Part shown: positions 48,317-60,700 of the stretch, one piece after another
How positions within the stretch are numbered: position 1 is the stretch's first letter
Layout: the number at the start of each line of letters is the position of its first letter
Source: Caprimulgus europaeus
Taxonomy: Eukaryota > Chordata > Aves > Caprimulgiformes > Caprimulgidae
Reading direction: 5' to 3'
DNA: 64,000 nt
Assembly (NCBI GenBank): GCA_907165065.1
Contig: OU015543.1
Span: 8,373,501 to 8,437,500, forward strand
The notes under the pieces: generated by a model
The model's database searches: none
What the model was told of the DNA's origin: nothing
What the model saw: only the letters and a program-made list of their open reading frames with translations
Translations under genes and position numbers: made by a program

Positions 48317-51300
48317 CCCTGCCCCAGTGATCCACCAAGTGATCCCTTATTACCAAGTTACCTGCATGACACAAAACTTGATGACTTCTTTTCTGGGATA
48401 GAAGGGTTCTCCAAGGCTTGGATTGCAAGACAAGTTGGTCTAATATCTACAATTACTGAATCTAAGGATGCAATTGCTAATTAGTAATTTTAGAGGTGGA
48501 TACCTTCGAGGAAAATGTATGTGCCAGTGAAATGCCTCTCCCACCTCACATTATTTGTCAAACATAGCAAGTATCTGGATATGTATTTGAACAATAACAG
48601 AAAGCAGTACCACACTGAGGGCCCCATAGGAGCAGCAGTATAACTCTTTTATGCAACAGAACAAAGCTACAAACACCACCAACATGGTGGCAAGACAATT
48701 CTTCAAACGCAAACACTGGAGCAAGGAAGAGCTTCTAAAAGCTAAAGCAGCTGGGTACAGAGCTAAACAAGAAGTTCTGCAAATCTTCAGAAAACCCACT
48801 GCTGGGTACCCTTGGCTTTTAGTTACCACTTTTAGGATTTCAGACAGATTTAGTGACTAGTTGTCACTACTAGTGACTATTCACCTCTACATATAATTAC
48901 CTGCACAAAAACTTAGCTATCACTACAGTCATGTCTCCTGTTCATGTCCACAGGCTCTGCAGTCTCAGTGAAGTAAGCCAGGCTCTCTGCTTCCCAAGTG
49001 CTCAGCATAATTTTCAGGGAAATAGTCCTCAACATTTGCTGGTGTTCTGCCTTAATGGGAACAGGTTTTAGATTATTAAAATTTTGAAGCTAGGTCCAGT
49101 TTACTTAAAAACATTTAAGGGAAAACATTCAGTCATCAGTCTGACCTGCAACAGCTTCAGTCATCTTTACACCCACTGCATGAGAGGACAGAAGTGTCAC
49201 TTCCCAAACACACTTAGCTCCAGTAGCAGGTCTGCTGGCTCACCCAGCTCTGTCACAGCAGGTTAGCAACAGCCACCTGACAACATGGCACAGTTCTCTG
49301 TGGCCTATAAAGAGAACATAGTCCTTAGCACCACCCTGACAGCATCATGCAGAGGGAAATGCCATCACTAAAGCGCAGGTGAAGAGTCCTGTAGGCAGGG
49401 AGCTGGACATAGCACCAAGCTGGCTTAACTGTTCCTCTCCTACCTTCTGGGTGGCACATCCAGAAGCAGCAGTAGGTGGGAAAGGCGCATGCGTGGGCTG
49501 TCCATGGTGTTCCACCTGCTTCTCCACAAACAGAAGCTGCTGCAATTTAGCACAGAACATTTTACACCATCCCTGGGTGGCAAAAGACTTAAAATCTCTT
49601 CCTCCAGATTACCCTAGAGCCTCAGGAAACCAGCCCTGAGACACCACCATTTGATCAAGACTGTACCATTTCTCCCAGAGCACTGAAGTCCTACAGACAT
49701 CTTTGTGTGCTGGGGTCTCGTGTCCTATAGTTATTCCCCTGGTCCCTTTCACTTTCCAGTTACTCTCCACCTGCCTAATGCAGCTACACAGAAACAAATT
49801 GGTTTTATTTTCTTGCCTTCAAGAAAGCGTGATTTCAGTACCTCCCCCTGTCCCATCACTCCAGTAACACATCACTGAAGGCAAGAGCACAGAGACTGCA
49901 GAAAAATATATATATATTTACATCCATAACTGAATACATTTTATGTATTCAAATTCAGGGAAAATGCATCACATATACACACTAAGATACATCAAGAGAA
50001 TACTAGGGGCAAGATACTGCCAACAGCAAGAAATACACAGAGAAGCACAGTCATTGCTACTGTAACATTCTTCTGGGGAGTGTATTCAATAGAGGAAACA
50101 TCTCTAGGCATTGGGGAAAACTGGGTACTTGAGCCTATTTTTCTGTGCCAGTTGGTGTGAATAAAAAACGTGAAATTTTTACTTTTAAAAAAGTGCATGG
50201 AATTTTTTTTTTATTTTTTCTTTTAGCATTCAACTATCCAAACAATTCCATAAGCTCCTTATATAAGCTACATTATTAATTAAAAAGGTCCTAGCCCTAC
50301 AGTACACAGACCCAGCTCAGGAGAACACAGGCACATGTTGAAGTCCATCCCCACTTAAGGCAGCATTTAAGCACACACACTCAACTTTAAAGCTTGTGTT
50401 CTGTCCCACTGACTTCCATGAGCAGTCACAGCACATATTTAAAGTTAAGCACCTGAACAACTGCTCATCTAAATCAGGATGTGTTCCCTATTCGGAGCTT
50501 TGGATATGTATGTGTGTACTCAGTCTGGATTGGCAACTTCTGCAAGACCAAGCTCTTTTTCTTTTTATTGCCCTATAGGTAAAAGTCACCCCACATCAGA
50601 CTTCTTCCCACCACTGTGTTAGGACCCAGCCAGTCCTCTTCACAGCTTGCCCATCTGCAGTCGGAAAGCAACTCAACTGCTAATTTCAAGGGCAGCTCCT
50701 CCTCCCCCTGAAGTGAGTTATTTAATGCAATTTTTTATATATATTTTTTAATTTTTTTTTAAGTACTAGAATTTGTTCCTTCAATGAAATCTTTAAAACT
50801 AAGCGTGAGGGGAAGGGGCGGGATCCCAGAATTATCTCAATGGCTCATCATAAACCCCTGAAAATAGGGGAAGCTATTTGAAGAGCTTCTTAGCCTTAAT
50901 GCTACAGGAACCCTGGCATAAAAACAATACGCATGTGCACACACGCTAAAGAACAGGCTGGCTCAGAAAATCCCAAAGCGAGCTCCAAAGTGATCTTACA
51001 TAAAAAGCACTTTGTGGCAAACAAGTGGATGATGATTTTTCACAAATAGCAACAATTCCACAATATCTTCCCCTTCTTCCCTTTTACTTTGTGTCTTTCC
51101 TTTCCCCAGAGGTTTGTTTGGTTTGTTTTTTTTTTTAAATCCTATGTGTGGTTTAAGTATTAAAACAAAATCAAATAGGAAATTACAGAGTCAGCACCAC
51201 TCAGGAACTGAACCTGGGTATGTTAATTGGCTTGTGGTACCCAAATTCCTGGAAGAACTTAAGAACAATTCTTGCTCCTAAAGTTAGGGCCATATCCATA

Positions 51301-51632
51301 TGTTTCCATTGTCTTTTTTACCTTTTATAACTAGAGGTAGAGTCATTTTTTCCAGTATCTAGAACAGCATGATCCAGTTATATTGTTATTACATTAATAT
51401 ACAGTATCCATCTTATCACAGGTATTGAAAGTGCATGGAAAAAGTCTAACCAAGCCAGTTCAATGACAAAGAATAGTGTACCAAACATCATATAAACACA
51501 CCCACGCACCCACACTCACACATAGTGTATATATATATTTATAGATTAATTTACAGTATCAGAGTGTTGTTTAGATCCAGTGGCATGTGCAGTAATATCA
51601 GGCAGTTGCTGCTTTTTCTTCTCATATTCTTT

Positions 51633-51749
51633 TCAATTCTTTATTTCCAAGATAGACGGGTTGTGATCTAGGATTGCTAAAATGATCTTGTCCATATACT
51701 GTCGTAATCTGTAATTTATCTCTTCCTGTTCTTTAAGGGCTTCCATGAG
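51633..51749 (-). CDS. RAB11FIP4: RAB11FIP4 terminal coding exon, FIP Rab-binding domain
   Basis: This exon encodes the last 38 residues: LMEALKEQEEINYRLRQ, then YMDKIILAILDHNPSILEIK, then N and a TGA stop at 51635-51633. The YMDK...ILDHNPSILEI segment is the class II FIP helix that packs against Rab11 switch regions. Class I FIPs instead have a YIDNLLVRVMEETP-type ending. The acceptor is TGTTTCAG. Confidence 0.95.
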   Translation of the reverse strand, partial: LMEALKEQEEINYRLRQYMDKIILAILDHNPSILEIKN

Positions 51750-54700
51750 CTGAAACATAACATTTCAAAGATACTCTTGAAAATAGTCTCACTAGTTTGC
51801 ATAATAGCATGAAATTCAGACAGGTGAGAGACTAGCATCTGCTCAGGATCACCAGTTCCCTTTTGTGATAGGTATTCTACCTCTGGCTCCTCCCTGTACC
51901 TCTATTAGAAACAATCTGTATGCTAAAGATCTTTACTATGAAGGAATGTGGTGAACAGTCGTCACCAGGGATCTTTTGGCAGGTCATTTGGAACAAATTC
52001 CCCATCCAACACACCAAGCCATCCTCCATTATTTGCACACTATCTACTTCATCCAAGAATTCAGCTCTGCTACAGGGAATATATAGCTCAAATTCAGATT
52101 GAAGCAAGAGCTTATTACTGAAGTAACTTAGAAATAAATCTAGGACAGAAAGTAAGAATTTAAGTAACTAGCTATGGTAATGTCTGTATGAAATTAATGT
52201 CAGAATAGCACAATTGTTCTACTTGTTTTACAAGTCTTTACAGTTCACTGAGATTCTAATAGTTCAGACTTTTTTGAGACAAATAGAAGAGTTAATATTA
52301 AAAAGAGCACCCAAAAGCAGTTAGATTTAAGGCAATCTAACACTCTTGAACTCCTAGCAAAGCAGATTTTTGTGTTGTTCATTTGTCAGCTTCAGATAGT
52401 TCAACTTAGACAGTTAATTACACTGAAAACCACGTATTTTTTGATTAAGTACTTGATTAAAAAAGCGTATTACCTCATCTCTTGATGCAGAATCAATTTC
52501 AGCAGCCAGTGACTGCGCTTTTGTTTGTGTTGCAAAGAGATTTTTAGCTTCATAAAGACTAAGACTTAGGATCTGTCCATTAAGATCATCATTTTGGTCA
52601 CGAAGTTTCTGATTCTCCTATTTAAGGATGAAAAGACATTGCTTTAAGTTCTTCATACAAGTTTTCATTAAAAATGTTTTTTTTAAATCACAGGTAGCTT
52701 GGATGCCATATGGTAAGGCTGCAAGCTAGCAGCAACTCTCTTACCACCAGTGACAGGAATCAGAGGTGTTTCCTATGCACAATTTACATCGTCTGTCCAA
52801 AGAAGTCCTAGACAGATACCATGTGGGTCTTGTGCTTGTCTGGGAAGCAGGGTACGAAATCTAAAGGCAGTGTACTAGGGGTTGGGGCTACAGGCATTTT
52901 TTCAAAGCAGACCTGTATACTTCATATGGATTGCGAGGCCCTCGCTGCTCACCTGCTTCAGCCGTTTTATTTCATGCTCCATTTCCACCTCTCTGGTTTT
53001 GGCGTTGAATTCACTCACACTGGATGAAGAACTTCTCCCACGTCCAGGACGCTCACATTCCAGCTTGTACAGCTGCAAGTGCTCCAGTTCCTTCCGCAAG
53101 TCTTCAATGAGCTGTGGGCATGCAAGCAGGCCATGTCTCTCCAACCCCTGCACAACCAGCCCTCTCCAGCAGCCACCTCTGTGCTGCACCTCTGTGCTCT
53201 GACACAGGCACTGTGAGCTAGACATTCCTATGATACAGCCACTCGCTCTTCTATGGAAGCACAGGTCACTTGAACTGCTTCAGAGCTGGAAGTGGCTCTG
53301 ATCTCTAAGCTTCATGTCCGAGAGGCATAATTCCTCTTGCAAACTTAGTAAAGGAAATGTTAGGGCACACATTCAAGGCTGTAAGTTCTCAAAGAGCTGT
53401 AAACCCTTTGAGTCTGGGATTGCCATGCATTAGGTATTCTTGCAGCATTCGTCGCCCTATGGGTACTCCTCCCACAGGAACACAATCCAGCAATACATTA
53501 ACTGGATGTTGTATTTTCAGTGTTCATCCTGTCTGTCCATTCTTTTTCAGGTGGGCTTCCATGCAGATGAGATGCAACTGCCTGGTCTTTTATCCCCCTT
53601 CACACCTACCTCCTGTGTTGCTTCCCTCTCCTTGTTAAATTCTAGTCTGTTCTGCCGCAGCTTGTCCATCATTCTCTTGTACAAATCCATCTCATCCTTC
53701 AGTCGCAGACTCGTGTCTTCCAACCTATCTGACATGCGTTGCCTTTCCTAGAATAAATAGGAAATTTAATAGCTAGCTTACAAGTGAGTGAAGCACCTTC
53801 AGTTTTACAATACAAATCTATAGATGCAGCTGGTCATAAGCTGGCACATGTCTCAGGGCATTCCTGCCATTAAAGGTGACCAAAGTTTGAATTCCATCAA
53901 CATTCTTGTTTAGGAAAGGCAAGTTAAAGAAGCTGGGCCAATCACTATATGAGTTTGCTCTTACACAAGTCAAACTGCTGTTAAATTGCTCAAGCACTCA
54001 TGAGTTTTTTTTACCTCATCCAATCTCTCAGTTTGTGATTTCAGTCGTGTGACAGTACATTTCAGCTCACCATTTTCTTCTTCCAGTTGCTGAACCCTGC
54101 GTCAATAACAAAAATCTTACAGCAAATGCCTTGTCAAGAATGCAGACATGCAAAAATGGCATGTTCTAAAAAGCCATCTCACCTGCACTTGACAGAAAGA
54201 CCAAACATGAAAATCTTCCTAATCTTTGCATTTTTTTTTATCATGATCTATTGGGTACTTTTTGGGTTGTTTTTAGGGCCAGAAATGCTACACTGACTCG
54301 CAGATTCTTATACTCCTAACAACAGGTCTCTAAAAAGAATTAAGTAGGAAGAAATAAACACAGACACAAGCATTTGCTACAGCTGGTCACAACTCTCTCC
54401 TGGAATCCACGCCAAATATCCAGTTCAGCTGCCTACATGGGCCACATGATTTAAAGCACTAATGTAAAGCATCCTCCAAGCTTTTGGGCATTATACATGC
54501 AACTGCACAGCTACTTGGTAGAACTACTAACCTGTAACCACCTGCGCACTGCCTGGTTGTGAACAGCCTACGTTTATATGCAAAGTAAATATGGAGAAAA
54601 GAGAATTTCTACTCTGTTCTGGGTGACACTAAGATGTTTATTACCTTGTATTTAGCAGTTCAATTTCAGTGCCTTTCTCTTTTTCGTATTTGCTATATGC

Positions 54701-57700
54701 TTCTCGATGTCTCTTTATCTCTTCTTCCAGAGTCTGTTCTGCTGATGTCTCTTGGTCCTTCAACAGTTCCTCTAGCTCATGAACTCTAAGTAAACCAGAT
54801 TTCATTTCAGTAACAGCTTCACATGCACTTAAAAGAAAAAAGTGTGCAACTTCATTGCCCCTCTCTTTCCTCCCTACTCCTTTATTTAATTCCACTTCAC
54901 TATTTCTCTTAGCATTTAACTTCTCCAAGTATCTCTCTTGGTATTTAATCTTCCAAATAGCATAGAATTAAGTAGAACAGTTCATCTATTATTCTTTCGT
55001 TGTCAGTCTCAAAAAGTTGGGACTATGATGCAGCCTTCTGTTCTTGCTATGTGCGAGAAAAAAACCCAGTGGCAACCTCTCTTGTAATAGAAGAGCTTGC
55101 TCTGTACAAGTCAGTAACATCTCTGTAGTAAAAATCTTGTTTGGAAGGCATCTGCTTGCTGAGAATTCAGCAAGGCATTCCTGTTCCACTTGGACTTCTC
55201 AGATGAAGCCTTACCTTATTTTGTCTGTCAGCATTAAGGCAGAAGACTTGGTCATATTTTATAGATAGAGATGTTCCTGCTCGACAACTTTGTTCTAGCT
55301 CTGCTCTGACATGATAAAAAGAACTGGCTCCATGCTTTATTACCTGTGAACGAGCTGCGTGTTCTCTTGTTTCAGTTTGCTCTTTAGGTCACCATTTGTT
55401 AGGTTATCATTCTCCAGTTCTGTCACCTTTTTTTCTAGGTACGTTACCTGGAAGGAGAAGTAGAAAAGAAATGAGAACTTGAATCTCTATTCTTATAACC
55501 CCACTGTTCCTAATTGGCATTTAGCTATGCTATCCTTTTTAAAGTAGACACGCTTCCCTGCAAAGCCAGCAGCAAAATTAAGCTCTGAAATTCTGAGTTC
55601 CCCAGACACTGCACCTTCCTTGAAGGTTATCAATGCAAATATACAGTAAAGAATGCCTAGTGGATCTGCACAGTTCCTGCATTTTTGTCAAGCAAAGTCA
55701 TAATATTAATGGAATATCACAGACATTTTGAACAAGCTACTTCAGATCACTGGTAACTGTGAGCAAGAGAGCTTCATCAACTGATACATGTCTCCAGCAG
55801 GACTTTGTTGGGTACATTAATCGCAATGCACACAGCTTCTCACCTTTTCAGTTATGTCATTATCACAGGAGTCTATACTGTCTCTGAACAGGTCTTCTGT
55901 GCTGCCATTACTGCTGCTAAAGTTACTGTTGTGGAACAGTTGCCTGAAATATCAAAAATATAATTATTTTGCCTCATGAGGATGGAGAAGAAAGAGTCTT
56001 ATAGCCTGGCTTTGTACTTTGAAGATCCCATGCTAAAAATCTGTGCAATCATTTTGGTGACAATCACAACTATTTAAGCACAAGTCTTACAAGAGACTGG
56101 TAGCTAAATGAAGTCATACTAAGCATAATCAATGACAGCTCTAGGGTGTGAGTTCTTTGTTGCTTTTGATAGGATCTGCCACCAGCATTAACATAGTTTA
56201 ATTAACTACTTAGCCTTACTCACACTATGTACTGTGTTGTATTTTGTTTTATTAGAAATATAAAATAAGGTCACCACTGCACACTGGTTGGTACAGTTAA
56301 TCTAGAAAATTTCATACAGTAAGAACTTCTTCAAAAACAGAAAAAAATAAATCTCAAGCAGTTGCCACTACAGAATAGTGTCAGAATATGTAATACTGGA
56401 GATTATCTAAAATATTCTCGAAACTGACAGCCCTCCCTAGCCCAGGACTGGTCCATTCAGTCAAAGGAAGATCACAATTCTGTATGTCCTTTTTAAAGGG
56501 ATGCTCTTGCTTTCCTTTGCATTTTGGCAACAACAACAACAAAAAGGCTCACGTTATGAGGGTAAAAGAAGCAATAGCTGGACTGATGGAACAGCATTAT
56601 AAAGGAAGAAAGTTGGCAGACGAGGAAGCAACTATGTTCTTAACAGAGCTCCTTCCAGTTCAGGGGCCTGCTCCAAGTTCAAATACAGGCCACTTCCTTT
56701 GAAAACTTGTCTTGGCTCATTTTTGTTTTGCTAAACTTATTCCTCCTCTCCCCACTTAACGGAATTGTTACAGCTGATTTCACATCTATTGATAAAAAAG
56801 TTGAAGGTTCTTACCTTCCAAAAGCTGTGCTTGATATTTTCCTGTTAGGGCTACATGGATACAGAAGGAACGACAGAGGGATTAAACACTTATTTGATCA
56901 GTGTTGGATTCAATCTTAGTTTAAACTCCAGCTGAATTGCACAATGAAACATAATATTGCCTTTTTTAGTGAAGTAAAAAAATTATTCTGTGAACAATAT
57001 TCTTAGACAACTTAATCAAAAGCTGCAGTTACCAACAATGTGAAGATGAGTGGAGCCACAAATTACTGTGATCGTTAATAAGTCAATTTGTGACTTATGA
57101 AATAGAAATGTTCTATTTAGCAGTATTAGTTTTGCTGTGATTTGCACTGACAAACATTAGAAACACCACAAAGGGACGCCAAGTTAGTGATGGACATTTA
57201 TTCTGGATTCCCAGTTTTTAGATTACTTTATAAACAGTTAGTTTATCTTTCCCTATAATGCTTCCTGGTTCAGCACAGGAACTCAGATATTTTCCATTTT
57301 TACAGTTCCCTATTGCAGCCAGAGACTAGTATTATCTAAATGTAGGACCAGACAACAGCACTAGAGCCAAATCAAAATATTTAGCTGCATCTCTCGATAA
57401 GAGGATGTTGTATCTCTCTGTGCACACAGACATAGAGCTCTTTGTCAGAGCATCGCTCTCCTTCAGCCAGGTATATGCAGCCTCACTCAGAAAAATCACC
57501 AAAGACCTTGCTGGTCACGGCCTTGGTGTTAGCAGACCCCTTGTTAAGGCAGGAACATTGTTCATATCAAGTACTATGCTGCTGTGTCAGCAAGAGCAGA
57601 CGCAGTGCAGTGCACTCAGTGCTAAGGATTATGCAGACAGCCAGGATTTACACTCAGCTTCTAGGGGGAGCTAGAAGCCCACCAGATAACTTCCTTCCAA

Positions 57701-60700
57701 AATTGTAGTTGATTGTTGGAAGCACTGGATTCTTTCCAAGTGCCTAGCACAGTTCAGAAGTGGATGGTGGGGCAGAGAAATATAAGGAAAAAACTGAAAT
57801 TGCAAAGAACCCCATAAGTCAGTTTTACCATCATTTTTCCAAGTTCCCTTTAGAATAAAAAAAATCCCCCAGGAATTAAGTACCTCTACTGACAGATAAT
57901 TTTAGGAGAGGTTAGACTTGATGATCTTAAAGGTCTTTTCCAACCTAAACAATTCTAAGATTCTGTATTTAAGGTTATATGCATTAGCTAAGGATCTGAC
58001 AGATCACTTCTTCCCACCTGGAGAAAACAGTAGCTAACTGTAGATCAGCACTAAGCTGCCCAGCAGACCCCACTTCCTGGGAAAGATTCCTGGAAATATC
58101 ACTCTCACTCTGCAATCAAAGAGCTCATTGGTTAAAATATCTGAGTTTATTAATGCTGTATGCACCTTAAGTCAGAAAAATACTTACTAGCTAATGAAGA
58201 ACAGCATTTTGTTTCAGGCTAGATGTCAAAGTCTTGATTTCTTACTGTTTTGCAGGAATAACACGTGTGTAACACAGAATGAGATACAGGGAAGGAGAAG
58301 GCTCTTTCTTCCTCTCTTGCTGCTACTAGTTAGTCCCATTTCAAGGAGGCATTGCTAACAGCAGTGCAATAGGCTGCTTACCTGTTTGCTTTCAAGTTTT
58401 TCAGCCTGGCTTCCAAATCGTTGAGTAGGTTTATCTTTTTGCAGCACTGTGAGCAGTAAACATCCAGTAACTCGCTGTTATAAACATGCCTCATTTTTCG
58501 GGGTGTTTGTCCAGCACTGTTTGCAGGAAAGGAGAGATGTTACTGGCTATAGTAACCAACTCACAATAGATTTTCCTCTTGACTGTGCATCTGTGTGTCA
58601 GACCCACAGACAAGGGACTTGGGAAAACACCTCTAACCACAGCTCACCTAACTCAGAAGTGATGATGGAGAATGCTAGTCTTAGGGCAAGTCTACCTGTC
58701 TGAGTTGAGGCTTTATAAAGGACATGTTCTGAGTGTCAGTGGAAAGATAAGTTTGGGTGACTGAAAGAACAACACAAGGTATACAGGGTCCCTGTGATGC
58801 ACGTAGCAAAAGCAGCTACATTAGTATGTTCCACCTCAGCAGTATTCCCCTCTGATCTTGCCCATCTTCCCACTAGAGCCTGGCATGCAACCTGGAGTAT
58901 TTTCTTCAAGAAAAAGACAAGAAGATGAAAAACAGGGTGGTCTGGTAAGAAGTCACATGAACCCCATTAGACGGTAGGACGGAAGGAACACTAGAATGAG
59001 GAGGAAGGGAGAAGGGGTATGTGTCTAAAGCGGAGATATCCTGGCATGATAGAGAGAAAATAAACTCAAATAAAAAAGAGCAATCATGACATGAAGTGCA
59101 CAGAGCCCCAGGAATGGGAATGGAAAGGGCTGCGTAAACCTGAGGAAACAGGGGATGAAGGACACAAGCCATCACCATGAAGGGGCAGTGGAGAGGGGTG
59201 CTGGCTTTGCATGCGCGACAGAGGTGGCAAGGTTGGACTGCAGAAGTGCTTCGAACAGAGGGCAGCACATGGGGGTTGCATGTGGAACAGAGGGATGCAG
59301 CCAGTTTGTCCTGTTAGCAATGAAGCACAAGACCCTCATGGGTTCTTGACCCAAGCAGACAAATCCTAGAGCATCTTCATTCTTGGCTCTTCCCCAACCC
59401 TGCTCACCCATTCCCTTGCTTGGGGAGGGATCTTAAAATCAGCAACCAATTTGGTCACAGCATAAGAGCTACACAGACTGAGGCCACATCCAGGAAACTG
59501 TAGTGGCATTTCCAGCTCCTAACAGACAGTTGCTACTTGGTTACATTCTCCAAGACATTCAAAGTCAACATGGATGTTTATTTCAAACAAAACCCTGTCC
59601 ACATACAGCACTTCACCTTACAGGTTAACACTAAGGATTTGTAGTGTCAGAATACTAAAGAAAACCAGCTCTCTTGCAGGTCTTCTCTCCACTGCATCTG
59701 GGCTGATGAATAGCCCTAAGCAGCATATAACTTCCAGTACTAGCACCTAACTGTGAAATCCACTGTCTACAACAGAAAGAAATCTCTACAAGCAAAACAG
59801 CCCAGTTATTTCAACAGAACCCAACAGAAGTTATCAGAAACAATGTATTTTCTACAGCTCTTATTATCAACTGGAGGGCAGAAAATGAACTGATAACATT
59901 TTGCTTTTAAGGTGAGTATGTAACCAGTGTAAACTCTGGTATGGTCACCCACGCTCAGAGAAGAACAAAACTGAAAAATTGTTTGTTAATGAATAAGGAG
60001 CAACCTGGAAGATACAGATGAGCCAAGGTCAGAGTAGGCGTTCGTTCTGGTCTCATCATCAGGGCATGGGCTACTGGGAGTAAAATCCACATCATCTCCT
60101 TCCCCATAGTCTTCAAACTGTTCTTCATTACTGATCAGAGAGGCGGTGGAATAAGTTGAGATGTCAGATGCTGCAGAAGGGTTGTGAGGACTTGACCTGA
60201 AACAAGAGGTCAACACATCTCGAAGGCAGACTTTGATAGCATCTCACCTCACATGGAATCGTCCACCTTTACAGCTTGTCCCCTCACCTGAAGTTGCAAC
60301 TCACTCACTTTGTGCTAAAAAACTGAAGTGCTAAACACTGACGTGCATTTGACATAGCGCCTTGAAAGACAAGAGCATGAGAATCTACGAAGGAGCTACC
60401 TGTGAGACATGTTTGGATCAACACAAGCCACTTCACTTTGAAGGCACACCTTGACCATTCTCAGTCATCATTTCCACGTGGTAGTGGAGACTGCTGCCTA
60501 TGGGACTTCTTTCCCGAGTTCCTGAATGCAGGAACTGTGCAGACAACTCCAAAATGCATGGGATAGTGAGAGGAATATGTACAAGACAGAGGCTGTCACT
60601 GTATTCTGCAATCAGAGTTTCACAGTAATCCCTATAAATCCTCCCCCACACCCCAGGAGCTCCAGCCATTCTCTTTCCTGTGGCCAGAAACAAACTTCAG

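Larger units (their letters stand above)
44966..51632 (-). other. RAB11FIP4: Probable RAB11FIP4 3' UTR
   Basis: After the stop there is a 6-8 kb AT-rich stretch with no splice-linked coding frame and no CpG island. On the minus strand an AATAAA lies at 44971-44966 and another at 43858-43853, either of which could end the mRNA. Human RAB11FIP4 also has a multi-kilobase 3' UTR, as I recall. The stretch holds short dinucleotide runs near 49907 and 51530, a 24-bp direct duplication at 48272 and an old interspersed repeat fragment at 50394. The exact end is not determined. Confidence 0.45.

Noticed and set aside
56484..56919. Plus-strand frames of about 70 codons overlapping the 56.8-kb microexon
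   Set aside because: The conserved family peptide is on the minus strand (PNRKISSTAFG). The plus-strand frames are its shadow plus intron.
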